The notes under the pieces: generated by a model
Database searches by the model: none
Told to the model about the DNA's origin: nothing
The model's input: the letters and a program-made list of their open reading frames with translations, nothing else
From: Bathymodiolus brooksi
Taxonomy: Eukaryota > Mollusca > Bivalvia > Mytilida > Modiolidae
DNA length: 64,000 nucleotides
Direction of reading: 5' to 3'
Assembly (NCBI GenBank): GCA_963680875.1
Contig: OY804580.1
Span: forward strand, 95,695,353-95,759,352
Position numbers and translations under genes: made by a program
In this document: piece by piece, positions 50,832-61,307 of the stretch
Layout: each line of letters starts with the position of its first letter
How positions within the stretch are numbered: position 1 is the first letter of the stretch

Positions 50832-53800
50832 GTGACCGTCAAATATAACTCAAACAATGCAGCGCAACATGATGGCCTAGAGCAAACAGCACAACATGAT
50901 TGCCTAGAGCAAACAGCGCACCATGATGGCCTAGAGCAAACAGCGCAACATGATGGCCTAGAGCAAACAGCACAACATGATGGCCTAGAGCAAACATCAC
51001 AACATGATGGCCTAGAGCAAACAGCGCAACCTGATGGTCTAGAGCAAACAGCACAACATGATGGCCTAGAGCAAACAGTGCAACATGATGGCCTAGAGCA
51101 AACAGCGCAACATGATGGCCTAGAGCAAACAGCACAACATGATGGCCTAGAGCAAACAGCGCAACATGATGGCCTAGAGCAAACAGCGCAACATGATGGC
51201 CTAGAGCAAACAGCGCACCATGATGGCCTAGAGCAAACAGCGCAACATGATGGCCTAGAGCAAACATCACAACATGATGGCCTAGAGCAAACATCACAAC
51301 ATGATGGCCTAGAGCAAACAGCGCACCATGATGGCCTAGAGCAAACAGCACAACATGATGGTCTAGAGCAAACAGCGCAACATGATGGCCTAGAGCAAAC
51401 AGTGCACCATGATGGTCTAGAGCAAACAGCGCACCATGATGGCCTAGAGCAAACAGCACAACATGATGGTCTAGAGCAAACAGCGCAACATGATGGCCTA
51501 GAGCAAACAGCACAACATGATGGTCTAGAGCAAACAGCGCACCATGATGGCCTAGAGCAAACAGCACAACATGATGGTCTAGAGCAAACAGCGCAACATG
51601 ATGGCCTAGAGCAAACAGCGCAACATGATGGCCTAGAGCAAACAGCGCACCATGATGGCCTAGAGCAAACAGCACAACATGATGGTCTAGAGCAAACAGC
51701 GCAACATGATGGCCTAGAGCAAACAGCGCACCATGATGGCCTAGAGCAAACAGCAAAACATGATGGTCTAGAGCAAACAGCACAACATGATGGCCTAGAG
51801 CAAACAGCACAACATGATGGTCTAGAGCAAACAGCGGAACATGATGGCCTAGAGCAAACAGCACAACATGATGGCCTAGAGCAAACAGCGCACCATGATG
51901 GCCTAGAGCAAACAGCACAACATGATGGTCTAGAGCAAACAGCGCAACATGATGGCCTAGAGCAAACAGCGCACCATGATGGCCTAGAGCAAACAGCACA
52001 CCATGATGGCCTAGAGCAAACAACACAACATGATGGTCTAGAGCAAACAGCGCAACATGATGGCCTAGAGCAAACAGCGCACCATGATGGCCTAGAGCAA
52101 ACAGCACAACATGATGGTCTAGAGCAAACAGCGCAACATGATGGCCTAGAGCAAACAGCACAACATGATGGTCTAGAGCAAACAGCGCACCATGATGGCC
52201 TAGAGCAAACAGCACAACATGATGGTCTAGAGCAAACAGCGCACCATGATGGCCTAGAGCAAACAGCACAACATGATGGTCTAGAGCAAACAGCACAACA
52301 TGATGGCCTAGAGCAAACAGCACAACATGATGGTCTAGAGCAAACAGCGCAACATAATGGCCTAGAGCAAACAGCGCACCATGATGGCCTAGAGCAAACA
52401 GCACAACATGATGGCCTAGAGCAAACAGCGCAACATGATGGCCTAGAGCAAACAGCGCAACTTGATGGTCTAGAGCAAACAGCGCAACATGATGGCCTAG
52501 AGCAAACAGCGCAACATGATGGCCTAGAGCAAACAGCGCAACATGATGGCCTAGAGCAAACAGCACAACTTGATGGTCTAGAGCAAACAGCGCAACATGA
52601 TGGCCTAGAGCAAACAGCACAACATGATGGCCTAGAGCAAACAGCGCAACATGATGGCCTAGAGCAAACAGCGCAACATGATGGCCTAGAGCAAACAGCG
52701 CACCATGATGGCCTAGAGCAAACAGTGCAACATGATGGCCTAGAGCAAACAGTGCAACATGATGGCCTAGAGCAAACAGCACAACATGATGGTCTAGAGC
52801 AAACAGCGCACCATGATGGCCTAGAGCAAACAGCGCACCATGATGGTCTAGAGCAAACAGCGCACCATGATGGCCTAGAGCAAACAGCACAACATGATGG
52901 TCTAGAGCAAACAGCGCACCATGATGGCCTAGAGCAAACAGCACAACATGATGGTCTAGAGCAAACAGCGCACCATGATGGCCTAGAGCAAACAGCACAA
53001 CATGATGGTCTAGAGCAAACAGCACAACATGATGGCCTAGAGCAAACAGCACAACATGATGGTCTAGAGCAAACAGCGCAACATGATGGCCTAGAGCAAA
53101 CAGCGCACCATGATGGCCTAGAGCAAACAGCACAACATGATGGCCTAGAGCAAACAGCGCAACATGATGGCCTAGAGCAAACAGCTCAACTTGATGGTCT
53201 AGAGCAAACAGCGCAACATGATGGCCTAGAGCAAACAGCGCAACATGATGGCCTAGAGCAAACAGCGCAACATGATGGCCTAGAGCAAACAGCACAACTT
53301 GATGGTCTAGAGCAAACAGCGCAACATGATGGCCTAGAGCAAACAGTACAACATGATGGCCTAGAGCAAACAGCGCAACATGATGGCCTAGAGCAAACAG
53401 CACAACATGATGGCCTAGAGCAAACAGCGCAACATGATGGCCTAGAGCAAACAGCGCAACATGATGGCCTAGAGCAAACAGCGCACCATGATGGCCTAGA
53501 GCAAACAGTGCAACATGATGGCCTAGAGCAAACAGTGCAACATGATGGCCTAGAGCAAACAGCACAACATGATGGTCTAGAGCAAACAGCGCACCATGAT
53601 GGCCTAGAGCAAACAGCACAACATGATGGTCTAGAGCAAACAGCGCACCATGATGGCCTAGAGCAAACAGCACAACATGATGGTCTAGAGCAAACAGCGC
53701 ACCATGATGGCCTAGAGCAAACAGCACAACATGATGGTCTAGAGCAAACAGCACAACATGATGGCCTAGAGCAAACAGCACAACATGATGGTCTAGAGCA

Positions 53801-54257
53801 AACAGCGCAACATGATGGCCTAAAGCAAACAGCGCACCATGATGGCCTAGAGCAAACAGCACAACATGATGGCCTAGAGCAAACAGCGCAACATGATGGC
53901 CTAGAGCAAACAGCTCAACTTGATGGTCTAGAGCAAACAGCGCAACATGATGGCCTAGAGCAAACAGCGCAACATGATGGCCTAGAGCAAACAGCGCAAC
54001 ATGATGGCCTAGAGCAAACAGCACAACTTGATGGTCTAGAGCAAACAGCGCAACATGATGGCCTAGAGCAAACAGCACAACATGATGGCCTAGTGCACAC
54101 AGCACAACATGATGGCCTAGAGCAAACAGCGCACCATGATGGCCTAGAGCAAACAGTGCAACATGATGGCCTAGAGCAAACAGTGCAACATGATGGCCTA
54201 GAGCAAAGCAGACATTATAATCTCACCCAAAAGAAATTTATTGCCGCTATGATATAG
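50832..54257 (+). CDS. Possible low-complexity repeat protein (doubtful)
   Basis: The frame encodes a short lead (TVKYNSNNA), about 124 nonapeptides of the type AQHDGLEQT, and a non-repeat tail ending TQKKFIAAMI before a TAG stop. It begins at GTG with no in-frame ATG before the repeat and a stop a few codons upstream, so as a stand-alone gene the start is poor. As an exon it would need the weak acceptor at 50825 in phase 0, which does not match its neighbours. Variation includes synonymous sites (GGC/GGT, GCA/GCG) but also Q/H changes, so there is no clear sign of protein-level constraint. A non-coding satellite is at least as likely. If translated, it would be a hydrophilic, acidic-histidine repeat protein. 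Confidence 0.2.
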   Translation: MTVKYNSNNAAQHDGLEQTAQHDCLEQTAHHDGLEQTAQHDGLEQTAQHDGLEQTSQHDGLEQTAQPDGLEQTAQHDGLEQTVQHDGLEQTAQHDGLEQTAQHDGLEQTAQHDGLEQTAQHDGLEQTAHHDGLEQTAQHDGLEQTSQHDGLEQTSQHDGLEQTAHHDGLEQTAQHDGLEQTAQHDGLEQTVHHDGLEQTAHHDGLEQTAQHDGLEQTAQHDGLEQTAQHDGLEQTAHHDGLEQTAQHDGLEQTAQHDGLEQTAQHDGLEQTAHHDGLEQTAQHDGLEQTAQHDGLEQTAHHDGLEQTAKHDGLEQTAQHDGLEQTAQHDGLEQTAEHDGLEQTAQHDGLEQTAHHDGLEQTAQHDGLEQTAQHDGLEQTAHHDGLEQTAHHDGLEQTTQHDGLEQTAQHDGLEQTAHHDGLEQTAQHDGLEQTAQHDGLEQTAQHDGLEQTAHHDGLEQTAQHDGLEQTAHHDGLEQTAQHDGLEQTAQHDGLEQTAQHDGLEQTAQHNGLEQTAHHDGLEQTAQHDGLEQTAQHDGLEQTAQLDGLEQTAQHDGLEQTAQHDGLEQTAQHDGLEQTAQLDGLEQTAQHDGLEQTAQHDGLEQTAQHDGLEQTAQHDGLEQTAHHDGLEQTVQHDGLEQTVQHDGLEQTAQHDGLEQTAHHDGLEQTAHHDGLEQTAHHDGLEQTAQHDGLEQTAHHDGLEQTAQHDGLEQTAHHDGLEQTAQHDGLEQTAQHDGLEQTAQHDGLEQTAQHDGLEQTAHHDGLEQTAQHDGLEQTAQHDGLEQTAQLDGLEQTAQHDGLEQTAQHDGLEQTAQHDGLEQTAQLDGLEQTAQHDGLEQTVQHDGLEQTAQHDGLEQTAQHDGLEQTAQHDGLEQTAQHDGLEQTAHHDGLEQTVQHDGLEQTVQHDGLEQTAQHDGLEQTAHHDGLEQTAQHDGLEQTAHHDGLEQTAQHDGLEQTAHHDGLEQTAQHDGLEQTAQHDGLEQTAQHDGLEQTAQHDGLKQTAHHDGLEQTAQHDGLEQTAQHDGLEQTAQLDGLEQTAQHDGLEQTAQHDGLEQTAQHDGLEQTAQLDGLEQTAQHDGLEQTAQHDGLVHTAQHDGLEQTAHHDGLEQTVQHDGLEQTVQHDGLEQSRHYNLTQKKFIAAMI
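50860..54206 (+). repeat. 27-bp minisatellite, about 124 copies, open on both strands
   Basis: The unit is GCGCAACATGATGGCCTAGA plus GCAAACA. Because 27 is divisible by 3 and no indel is present, frames stay open for kilobases: 1141 codons on the plus strand (50832-54257, AQHDGLEQT repeated) and 1088 on the minus strand. Common variants are GCG/GCA, CAA/CAC, GGC/GGT and, rarely, CAT/CTT. The CTT variant recurs at 52461, 53190 and 53919, exactly 729 bp apart, so the right half is built from 27-monomer blocks of 729 bp. The left half shows a 54-bp alternation of HH and QH monomers. Confidence 0.95.
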
Positions 54258-54284
54258 TTAAAATCGACTCACATGTAACTCACT

Positions 54285-54305
54285 CATGAACGAACGAACG
54301 AACGA
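54285..54305. repeat. Short (CGAA)n microsatellite
   Basis: GAACGAACGAACGAACGA, about four copies, in otherwise unique sequence. Confidence 0.8.
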
Positions 54306-54583
54306 TCGTGATATATAGACTGCCCAAGGGACAGTAATATTGACTGAAACATTGATAAAGCTTGAACTGCAGGCGAGGGCATTATCAGTGTTTAAGTCAA
54401 AACTACTGTCTCAATGGCAGTCTATCTATCACGATAATGCCCTATACATAAGTTACTATTATTTTTATTTCATTGAAGAATACTTTCTAAATAATTTTAG
54501 TACATGTATATTGACTACGGACGGCAAATGAAGCAATTGCCAATGTTGTGTTTAAAAAAGGGACGCAATTCTAAAACCTCGAG

Positions 54584-54637
54584 CAGTCATTAACATGATA
54601 ATGCCCGCGGGCATTACTAGTATCATGTTAATGACTG
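54584..54637. repeat. Foldback palindrome A (54 bp)
   Basis: CAGTCATTAACATGATA and its exact reverse complement TATCATGTTAATGACTG flank a centre that itself contains GCCCGCGGGC. It could form a cruciform or be a very short inverted-repeat element. Confidence 0.85.
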
Positions 54638-54729
54638 GTGGATTTCTTTAGCGCAGATTAATGCGTAACACATGACCATATCTACACAAATGAAAAAGTC
54701 GAATTGAGAAATGATATGAAATAATAATA

Positions 54730-54862
54730 TACAATTATTGACTTTTGTTGAGGTTAATATAAGGATCTATCGTTCCAAGATATATGATATTTACCGACGC
54801 CGAAGCCGAGGTTAATATCATATATCTTGAAGCGATAGATCCTTATATTAATCAGTAATTGT
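54730..54862. repeat. Foldback palindrome B (~130 bp)
   Basis: TTAATATAAGGATCTATCG and AAGATATATGATATT on the left are mirrored by AATATCATATATCTT and CGATAGATCCTTATATTAA on the right, around a short GC-rich loop (GACGCCGAAGCCGAG). No ORF is present. This is a MITE-like foldback of unknown family. Confidence 0.85.
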
Positions 54863-54978
54863 TTTATTATATGAAACTGTTATTAATGCCCCCGGAGTCA
54901 TGTTTTATAAATTGGCATTAAACACTACATGTATTTTTTGTAAATTTTAATGGTAACAAGAAAGATTTATGCATACTG

Positions 54979-55135
54979 CAAAGATTAATTTATATCGTTC
55001 CAGAGGAGCCTTTGGAACATTATATTTACCTCACGTGACGCTAAGATTAAAAGTGAGGGTTTTCTGATTTTAGAGTCACGTGAGGTTAATATAACGTTCC
55101 AAAGGCTCCTATGGAACGATCAGTATTAATCTTTG
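54979..55135. repeat. Foldback palindrome C (157 bp)
   Basis: CAAAGATTAAT, ATCGTTCCAGAGGAGCCTTT and CCTCACGTGAC in the left arm are matched in reverse complement by the right arm ending ATTAATCTTTG. It shares the TTAATATAA...CGTTCC core with palindrome B, so the two are probably related. It lies 100 bp upstream of the ORF at 55236. Confidence 0.85.
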
Positions 55136-55235
55136 TGGAAATTGAAGGCTTAGACAGTATTCATCAAGTTCTATCAATAAAGCATTTCATGCTTTTAGCC
55201 AATCAGATGAAAGAAATATTTATAGTCATATAATA

Positions 55236-55712
55236 ATGATTAATATTGACAGATTTGGAATATCGACATCTAGTTCGTTACAAGGTGCCAGTCATGAAAA
55301 GAACTCTGAAGAAGCATATGTTTCTAAAGTGGAATCGGAGAAGGGACCCAACGAAAAAAAGGCTAGGAACACTACCAAAAAAATGACTAAAGATGAGAAA
55401 ATGTTGATACTGCGTTCTTATATATCACTGCCTGTTAAAAGTGATTGGGACCAGCTGGCGGATAATGTTCATACAAAGCGTAATCAAGCATTGTCAAGGA
55501 TTATGATCAAGCATTACGAAGATATTTATAAAGAAAATAAACTAAAAGATAGAATTAAAGGTTATATTCAAAGGGTACAAAGTGGTAAAGTTAAAGAGAC
55601 AGATCCAGATGTCACAGCTTTGATGAATGTTGTGAAACCCAATGAACCAGCTGCATCACCACGGGGGTCACAAAATATACATGTTAATGTTGTACAAAGT
55701 GTACGAAGGTAG
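55236..55712 (+). CDS. Lysine-rich hypothetical ORF or internal exon
   Basis: The frame is open for 158 codons from ATG to TAG with mixed codon use that looks coding. The protein is very charged, with a Ser/Glu/Lys-rich start (residues 10-50), a helical-looking middle (KMTKDEKMLILRSYISLPV, then SDWDQLADNV, residues 47-115) and a Pro/Ser tail. No signal peptide or membrane segment is seen, and I do not recognise the family. Alternative reading: a splice acceptor TTGACAG ends at 55252 and a weak donor AAG|GTAGAT begins at 55709, giving a 456-bp, 152-codon, phase 2-2 exon. That fits between the exon ending at 48091 and the one starting at 63534. The donor is poor and sits right at the stop codon, so either model is possible. 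Confidence 0.5.
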   Translation: MINIDRFGISTSSSLQGASHEKNSEEAYVSKVESEKGPNEKKARNTTKKMTKDEKMLILRSYISLPVKSDWDQLADNVHTKRNQALSRIMIKHYEDIYKENKLKDRIKGYIQRVQSGKVKETDPDVTALMNVVKPNEPAASPRGSQNIHVNVVQSVRR

Positions 55713-56796
55713 ATGTGCCGTTGGAATTTGGTCGACTTTTTCAGCTTTGAAATATAGGATTTGGTTGTAAATTGTCCACTTCAATATTTCAATGGGTGGG
55801 GATTTAATGTTATGCTAGCAGGGGTTCAAAATTATGTAGGTCCCATGTCCGTGATCTTTCGCTACTAACTTCGGACTTGTACATTGGGCATTAACGATGC
55901 CCGCAGACCTTCTGATTTTCTCTGTTGAAGTGTTATTATTATTTGCTATTTTTATTAAACTCTTTAAACATCTATTGCATTAAATCGCAGATCTGCTGAT
56001 TTCGATAACAATCTCCATTATAAATGATATATTACCGGTCACAAGCAGTTATCTATTTAATGGAGTAATATCACTAAAGAATTCTCCATTGCATTCTATG
56101 TTAGATAAAATCTTTGTGAGTTTTCATACAGGTTTCACCTGAAGTTTGATGCAAGTGACACTCCTAACTCATGGAAGGGGTGCGCCTAATTGGAAGCTTA
56201 CTTCGGAAAATCAACACACATTTAAAGGCATATAAGTAAAAAAGACAGTCTGAAGTTGCCTACAATATACCCTCAAAAATCCTACTTTCACTTTCGATTT
56301 AATACAAGTTCAGGTGGTTTCTTTCCAATGCAATAATTTTTTTTATTTAAAGCCACAAGGTCATCAAATATGGGTTTAAAATTATCCTAATATCTGTAGG
56401 TGTGTGCTGTCATTCAGTATTTTGCAGTTTCTAATAGGTTTTATTTTTTATCTAACAATGTAGGAATTCATTTGGTATTTACGTACTACTTTATCTTACC
56501 TTACCTCTGTATCTTCACATCCTTCTAAGGATAACCATGCCATTTGGCATGTAGAACATCCCATCTCCAATAAAAACCATGTGTAGTATTTACAAGTGCA
56601 GCATAATAAATATTAACAATAAAAGTCCATGATATATATACACGGTGTATACGCATAAAATGTAATAAATCCAGGATAAAAAGTCTCTGCTAAAACATTA
56701 GGGTTTAAGATAGTTGACGTTCCTTGCGTAAAATATATATGATTTTAAAATATAAAACTGTGATTATACACGTTCAATAATGAGTCTAAAAAAGAA
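55713..56796. other. Unique AT-rich sequence, with a possible LINE-tail remnant near 56490
   Basis: No supported gene. CTTTATCTTACCTTACC near 56490 resembles, in reverse complement, the GATAAG-type tail of the LINE that ends at 56797 and may be the tail of another, mostly deleted insertion. Confidence 0.4.
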
Positions 56797-59200
56797 AGCT
56801 TATCTTATCTTGTTACTGTATTTGCACAACAGATCAATAATGATGGTGGCTGTATATTAGTAGCGCCGGATTATTTATGACTTTTCTTTAATTTCCAATG
56901 AATGTTCAAGATTTTGTATCTCTCACTGTGGAGTGCATATATTAGTCTCCTTATTTGATATTCAATTTGTCTGATTTGATCATCTGTTAATCTCAACACT
57001 TTCGATATTCTGGTGATGTCTAATAGTATCTGCATTTGAACTGATGTTGATTGTTGACATAGGTCGTATGATGAAGGAATATATCCTGAATCTGCCGTAA
57101 GATCGGGTTTCGGATATTTGATAGCTCTGTGCAGTCCAACAATAAGTGTTCCAGAGTTTCAGTTTCTACTTTGCATAGTTGACATTTCGCATCTTCGTCG
57201 GCATACATTTTTGTTCTAATAGTTTGCAATATATATGTTCCTGTTAACATTTTCAGTTTTGGTGGAATCCTACTTATTTCTATAGATGATGAGCATTTAA
57301 TTTTCAATAGTGGATGTATATTTCCCGGTCGGTATTCTGCGGAGTTTAGGTATTTCAATCTCGGGTAGTATGAAGCCATTGAAGTTATGAGTTCTTGCCA
57401 GTAATTTTGAATTTCTCTCTTTTTTGATGTTATCCACAGCCTTTTTGTCATAGGATTGTCCAAGTAGTACTCTGGGTCTTGCAGGTTGTATTTTATCAAC
57501 ATTTTCTTAATTTCTATAAACCAGCTGTTACTGTTGATGGTTTTTGTTCTTAGTTGTTGTCTTGCTAGTAATTTTTCTATGCTTTTCTCGTCTTGGTTAC
57601 AGATGTTATTGAAGAAATGTAATGCCCGTATATGTAGTTGAGCCTCAACTGGCAATGTTCCGGATAGTAAATAAACTGCTGGGTCGGGTGTATTCGGTGG
57701 TAATGATAGTAGTTGTTTGAGAAGCTTCTTTTGATATCGTTCTAACTGTTCTAGTGATGTGGTCTTTGGGATGATTAGTTCCATACCGTACATTAATACT
57801 GGCGTTATGTATGTATTGAATAAATGTATTAGAGTTTCGGGATCTAGTCCATTGTTGCCATGGAATCCTCCTCCAAATAGACCATAAGCGCTTCCTCTAG
57901 ATTTCTTGATATTCTCTTCTACATTTACTGTCATGTTGTCAGCTAATGTGTTTGTTCTTATTATTTCCAAATGAATGGTTTGCTTTACATTAGGCATTAC
58001 ATTATTTTCAAGAATATATTCTTGATCCATCATACTTTGCTTTCTCTTGTTTGGTTGTATGTTGATGATAACACTTTTAGCTGGTTGAAGTTTGTATCCT
58101 TCCATTGTAGCAAATTCATGTGCTATATTAATCATGACTTGCGTTTCATGTTCACGTCTACTCATTAGTGCTACATCATCTGCACATGCACTAGCATTAC
58201 AGTTTACATTTCCGATTTTCATTCCTAGATATGAGTCACTAAGATTGCTTAATAGAGGATTGATGTAGACTTTGTATAGGTCACTGCTTAGGATACCTCC
58301 TTGTCGATCTCCTTGAGTTACTGGGAATTGTTGTGATATTTTGTTATCCCATTTTACCGAACTACTAGCTTTCTGGTGCATACTGATGATTAGTGACCAG
58401 TGTTTGTCCTGTATTCCAGCATGGTATACCCGTCTCATCAGATGACTATGTATAACAACGTCAAATGCCGATTTTGCATCCAGTAATACTAGCTGACATT
58501 CATTTTTGTTATCTGCATTTTCTCTGTATGTCTCTTCAACTGGCAAAGCAGAATTTAAGGGTGATGCTCCTTTAGTGAATCCACGTTGTATTGGATTCTG
58601 GATTGCCAGTATATTATGGTTTGTCCGGTTTTTTATTATGGTTTCAATTATTTTATTGATGACTGGTAAGACGGTTATGCCTCTGTAGTTTATCACTTCA
58701 GCTATATTCCCTTTGTTCTTAAAGACCGGTGTAAGTAGGCCTACTTTCAGAATGTCGGGTACACTGCCATGATCAAATATGGCGTTTACTATTTGTAGCA
58801 ATATGGTTATCATTTGTTCTCCAGCATTGATGATATGTTCAATGATGATGTTGTATATATCTGCCGACTTCCCTGTATTGATGGATTTGATACTTTTTTC
58901 CAATTCGGATATTGTTGCCACCGGTATCGCTTTATTTTTGACAAGCTGATTTATCAGTTGGATTTCTTGTTCTATTTTCCTGTGATATTCACTCTCATTA
59001 TTTTGGTTATTTGTTGCTAGTTCTCGAAAGTGTTCTGTAAATCCTTGTAGTACATTTTCCTTTCCTGGATACGTTTCACCATTTACATAAAGGTCGTCAA
59101 TAAGATTATGCCCTTTTTCCTGTTGTTTCTTACTAGTTTATGGAATAAATCATACATCCTTTTCGACTGGTTCCCTGGTTTAGTGGTACATGTATTACAC
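56797..59200 (-). mobile_element. Non-LTR retrotransposon (LINE), 5'-truncated, minus strand
   Basis: The element contains a reverse-transcriptase ORF, a short 3' region and a tail reading ACAAGATAAGATAAG on the minus strand (56797-56812), a simple-repeat tail typical of some LINE clades. The start lies near 59200 inside coding sequence (CTTKPGNQSKRMYDLFHKL can be read there), so the endonuclease part is missing. It lies in antisense to the proposed Ig gene. Confidence 0.85.
56871..59136 (-). pseudogene. LINE reverse transcriptase, nearly intact, two apparent frameshifts
   Basis: The main open frame covers 57020-59136 without a stop (counted from the GTG at 58921 it is 633 residues, but the frame stays open upstream). 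Landmarks: LLDAKSAFD (residues 147-154, first catalytic Asp), FPVTQGDRQGGILSS (RT motif B), SACADDVALM (the catalytic Asp pair at 248-249, with Cys-Ala in place of the usual Tyr/Phe-Ala), and a C-terminal Cys-His cluster CQLCKVE...EHLLLDC like the zinc knuckle of many LINE ORF2 proteins. A frameshift near 57050 cuts off a C-terminal tail (SVQMQILLDITRISK onward) that continues in another frame to 56871. A second shift near 59118 joins KRMYDLFHKLVRNN to GHNLIDDLYVNG. It copies LINE RNA by target-primed reverse transcription in living relatives. This copy is probably dead but young. Confidence 0.85.
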
Positions 59201-59487
59201 ATTATTTGCAAAGGGAACCGCCATTGTTGTTATTCACTTCCCGAAAACAAATTTAAAAAAGGGAAAATATAACATATGTATGTTGCTCCTGGTTTACCAG
59301 AAATCGTCCTCTACATATGACTACGGCATACCAGTAATTCTAGCCGAAAAGGGGTAGGGCTTAGGGGATATTTATTTTGTGAATTAGTTATTTAGTGAAA
59401 TCAGTATGCATGTAGAGTAGTGATTCTAATGCATAGTTATACAAATAGATGAAAGACCCTATAAAACATGTTGGCCTGACAAAACCG
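59201..59487. other. Unique spacer between LINE and Helitron-like copy
   Basis: No gene or repeat recognised. Confidence 0.4.
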
Positions 59488-60932
59488 TTTTAGCTCACCT
59501 TGCCAAAGGCAATGTGACCTTTTGCCATCACTTGGCATCCGTCGTCTGTTAACTTTTCACATTTTAATCTTCTCCTCTGAAACCCCTCAGTCAAATGAAC
59601 TGAAACTGGGTAGGAAGCATCTATCGAAGGTCCTCTATAAAGATTGCTCATTTCGTCCCGATCCATTAACAAACATGGCCACCACAGGCGATTCTTGTTT
59701 CTGATTGGCCGATTTTCAAAAATCTATGAAAACCACTTGGCCAAATGAACCGAAACTTGGTAGGAAGCATCTATGAGCGGTCCTCTATAAAGATTGCTCA
59801 GTTCGTCCCGATCCATTAAACATGGCCGCCACAGGCAATTATTGTTTCTGATTGGTCGATTTCTAAAATCTTCTCTGAAACTGCTTTGCCAAAATATCCG
59901 AAACTTGGTAGGAAGCATCTGTACAAGGTCCTCTATAAAGATTGCTCATTTCGTCTCGATCCTTTAACAGACATGGCCACCACAGGCGATTCTTGTTTCT
60001 GATTGGCTGATTTTTTAAATTCTTCTCTGAAACTGCTCGGCCAAATTAACTGAAACTTGGTAGCAAGCATCTATGGAAGGTCCTTTATTAAGGTTGCTCA
60101 TTTTGTTCCGATCCGTCAACAAACATGGCCATCACAGGCAATTCTTGTTTCTGATTGGTTGATCTTAAAATAATCTTCTCCTCTGAAACCTCTTTGCCAA
60201 ATGAATCGAAACGTGGTAGGATGCATCTATGTGTGGTCCTCTGTATAGATTGCTCATTCCGTGCCGATCCATTTACAAATATGGCCACCACAGCCAATTC
60301 TTGTTTCTGATTGGTCAATTTCCAAAAATCTTCTCCTCTGAAACCGCTTGGCCAAATGAACCAAAACTTAGTAGGAAGCATCTATGGAAGGTCCTCTATA
60401 ACGAATGATCATTTTTTCCCGATCCATTAACAAACGTGGTCGCCACAGGCAATTATTGTTTATGATTGGTCGATTTCTAAAAATCTTTTTTTAATTCAGC
60501 TTGGCAAAATGGACCGAAACGTGGTAGGAAGTATCTATGAAAGGTCCTCTATAAGAATTGCTAATTCCGGTTTGATCCGTTAAAAAACATGGCCACCATA
60601 GACAATTATTGTTTCTGATGGGTCGATTTCTAAAACAGCTTTTCCTCTGAAACCGCTTAAGGTCAAATAACATGAAACTTGGTAGAAAGCATCTATGGTA
60701 GCTCCTTTATAGGGATTGCTCATTTCGATTTGATCCATTAACAAACATGACCATGGCCACCACAGACAATTCTTGTTTCAGATTGGTCGATTTCTAAAAA
60801 TCTGCTTCTCTGAAACTGCTTTGCCAAATACACCGGAATTTGGTGGGAAGCACCTATGGAAGTTTCTGTATTAAGTTTCCTCAAAGCAGACTGAAAGGTG
60901 AGCGACACAGGCTCAGCCCACTGAGCCTCTAG
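59488..60932 (+). mobile_element. Single, older Helitron-like element (same superfamily as the giant array)
   Basis: It begins near TTTTAGCTCACCTTGCC with a subterminal palindrome CACCTTGCC-AAA-GGCAATGTG and a CATCCGTCGTCTG stretch. It then has about eight diverged ~155-bp monomers with the same core words as the 20.6-46.3 kb array (AAACTTGGTAGGAAGCATCT, AACATGGCCACCACAGGC), and ends with the hairpin AGGCTCAG-CCCA-CTGAGCCT and CTAG at 60929-60932, followed by T. Monomers differ much more from each other than in the giant array, so this copy is older and was not amplified. No protein is encoded. Confidence 0.8.
60909..60932 (+). other. Helitron-type 3' hairpin plus CTAG (second copy)
   Basis: An 8-bp stem with a CCCA loop is followed directly by CTAG. 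It matches 46290-46316 except for the loop, confirming a common 3' terminus. Confidence 0.78.
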
Positions 60933-61307
60933 TTACACATTATATTACTTGGAATAATCGACAGTCATTTGCATCTGATACAGCATTGGGTGATATATTC
61001 TTATAGCAATGTTAATCTAAACAAATGAAAAGGTAGAATGTAACAATAAGCCCGATTTGAAACCGTAAGAAATAATTATGAACCCCTGTATGGTATATCA
61101 ATGTTCTATTTCAAAAAGCACATGCATCTTCTTTATTGCCAATGCAAATTCTTCTATAGTTGTGTTACAATTTAACATCATAAGGTGTCAAATTGTTTAA
61201 TTTGGATTTTAATCTAATACATTTATATGAATGGGTATGACTCTCATACTGAGGAAAAATATGAATGGGGAAGGGTATTTTTCAAACTAGCGGCACCTCC
61301 ATTTACC
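60933..61307. other. AT-rich unique sequence
   Basis: No feature supported. Confidence 0.4.

Noticed and set aside
50839..54105. Minus-strand 1088-residue ORF (ALFALGHHV repeats)
   Set aside because: It is the antisense of the 27-bp satellite and stays open only because the period is a multiple of three. It has no start context or unique sequence at either end.
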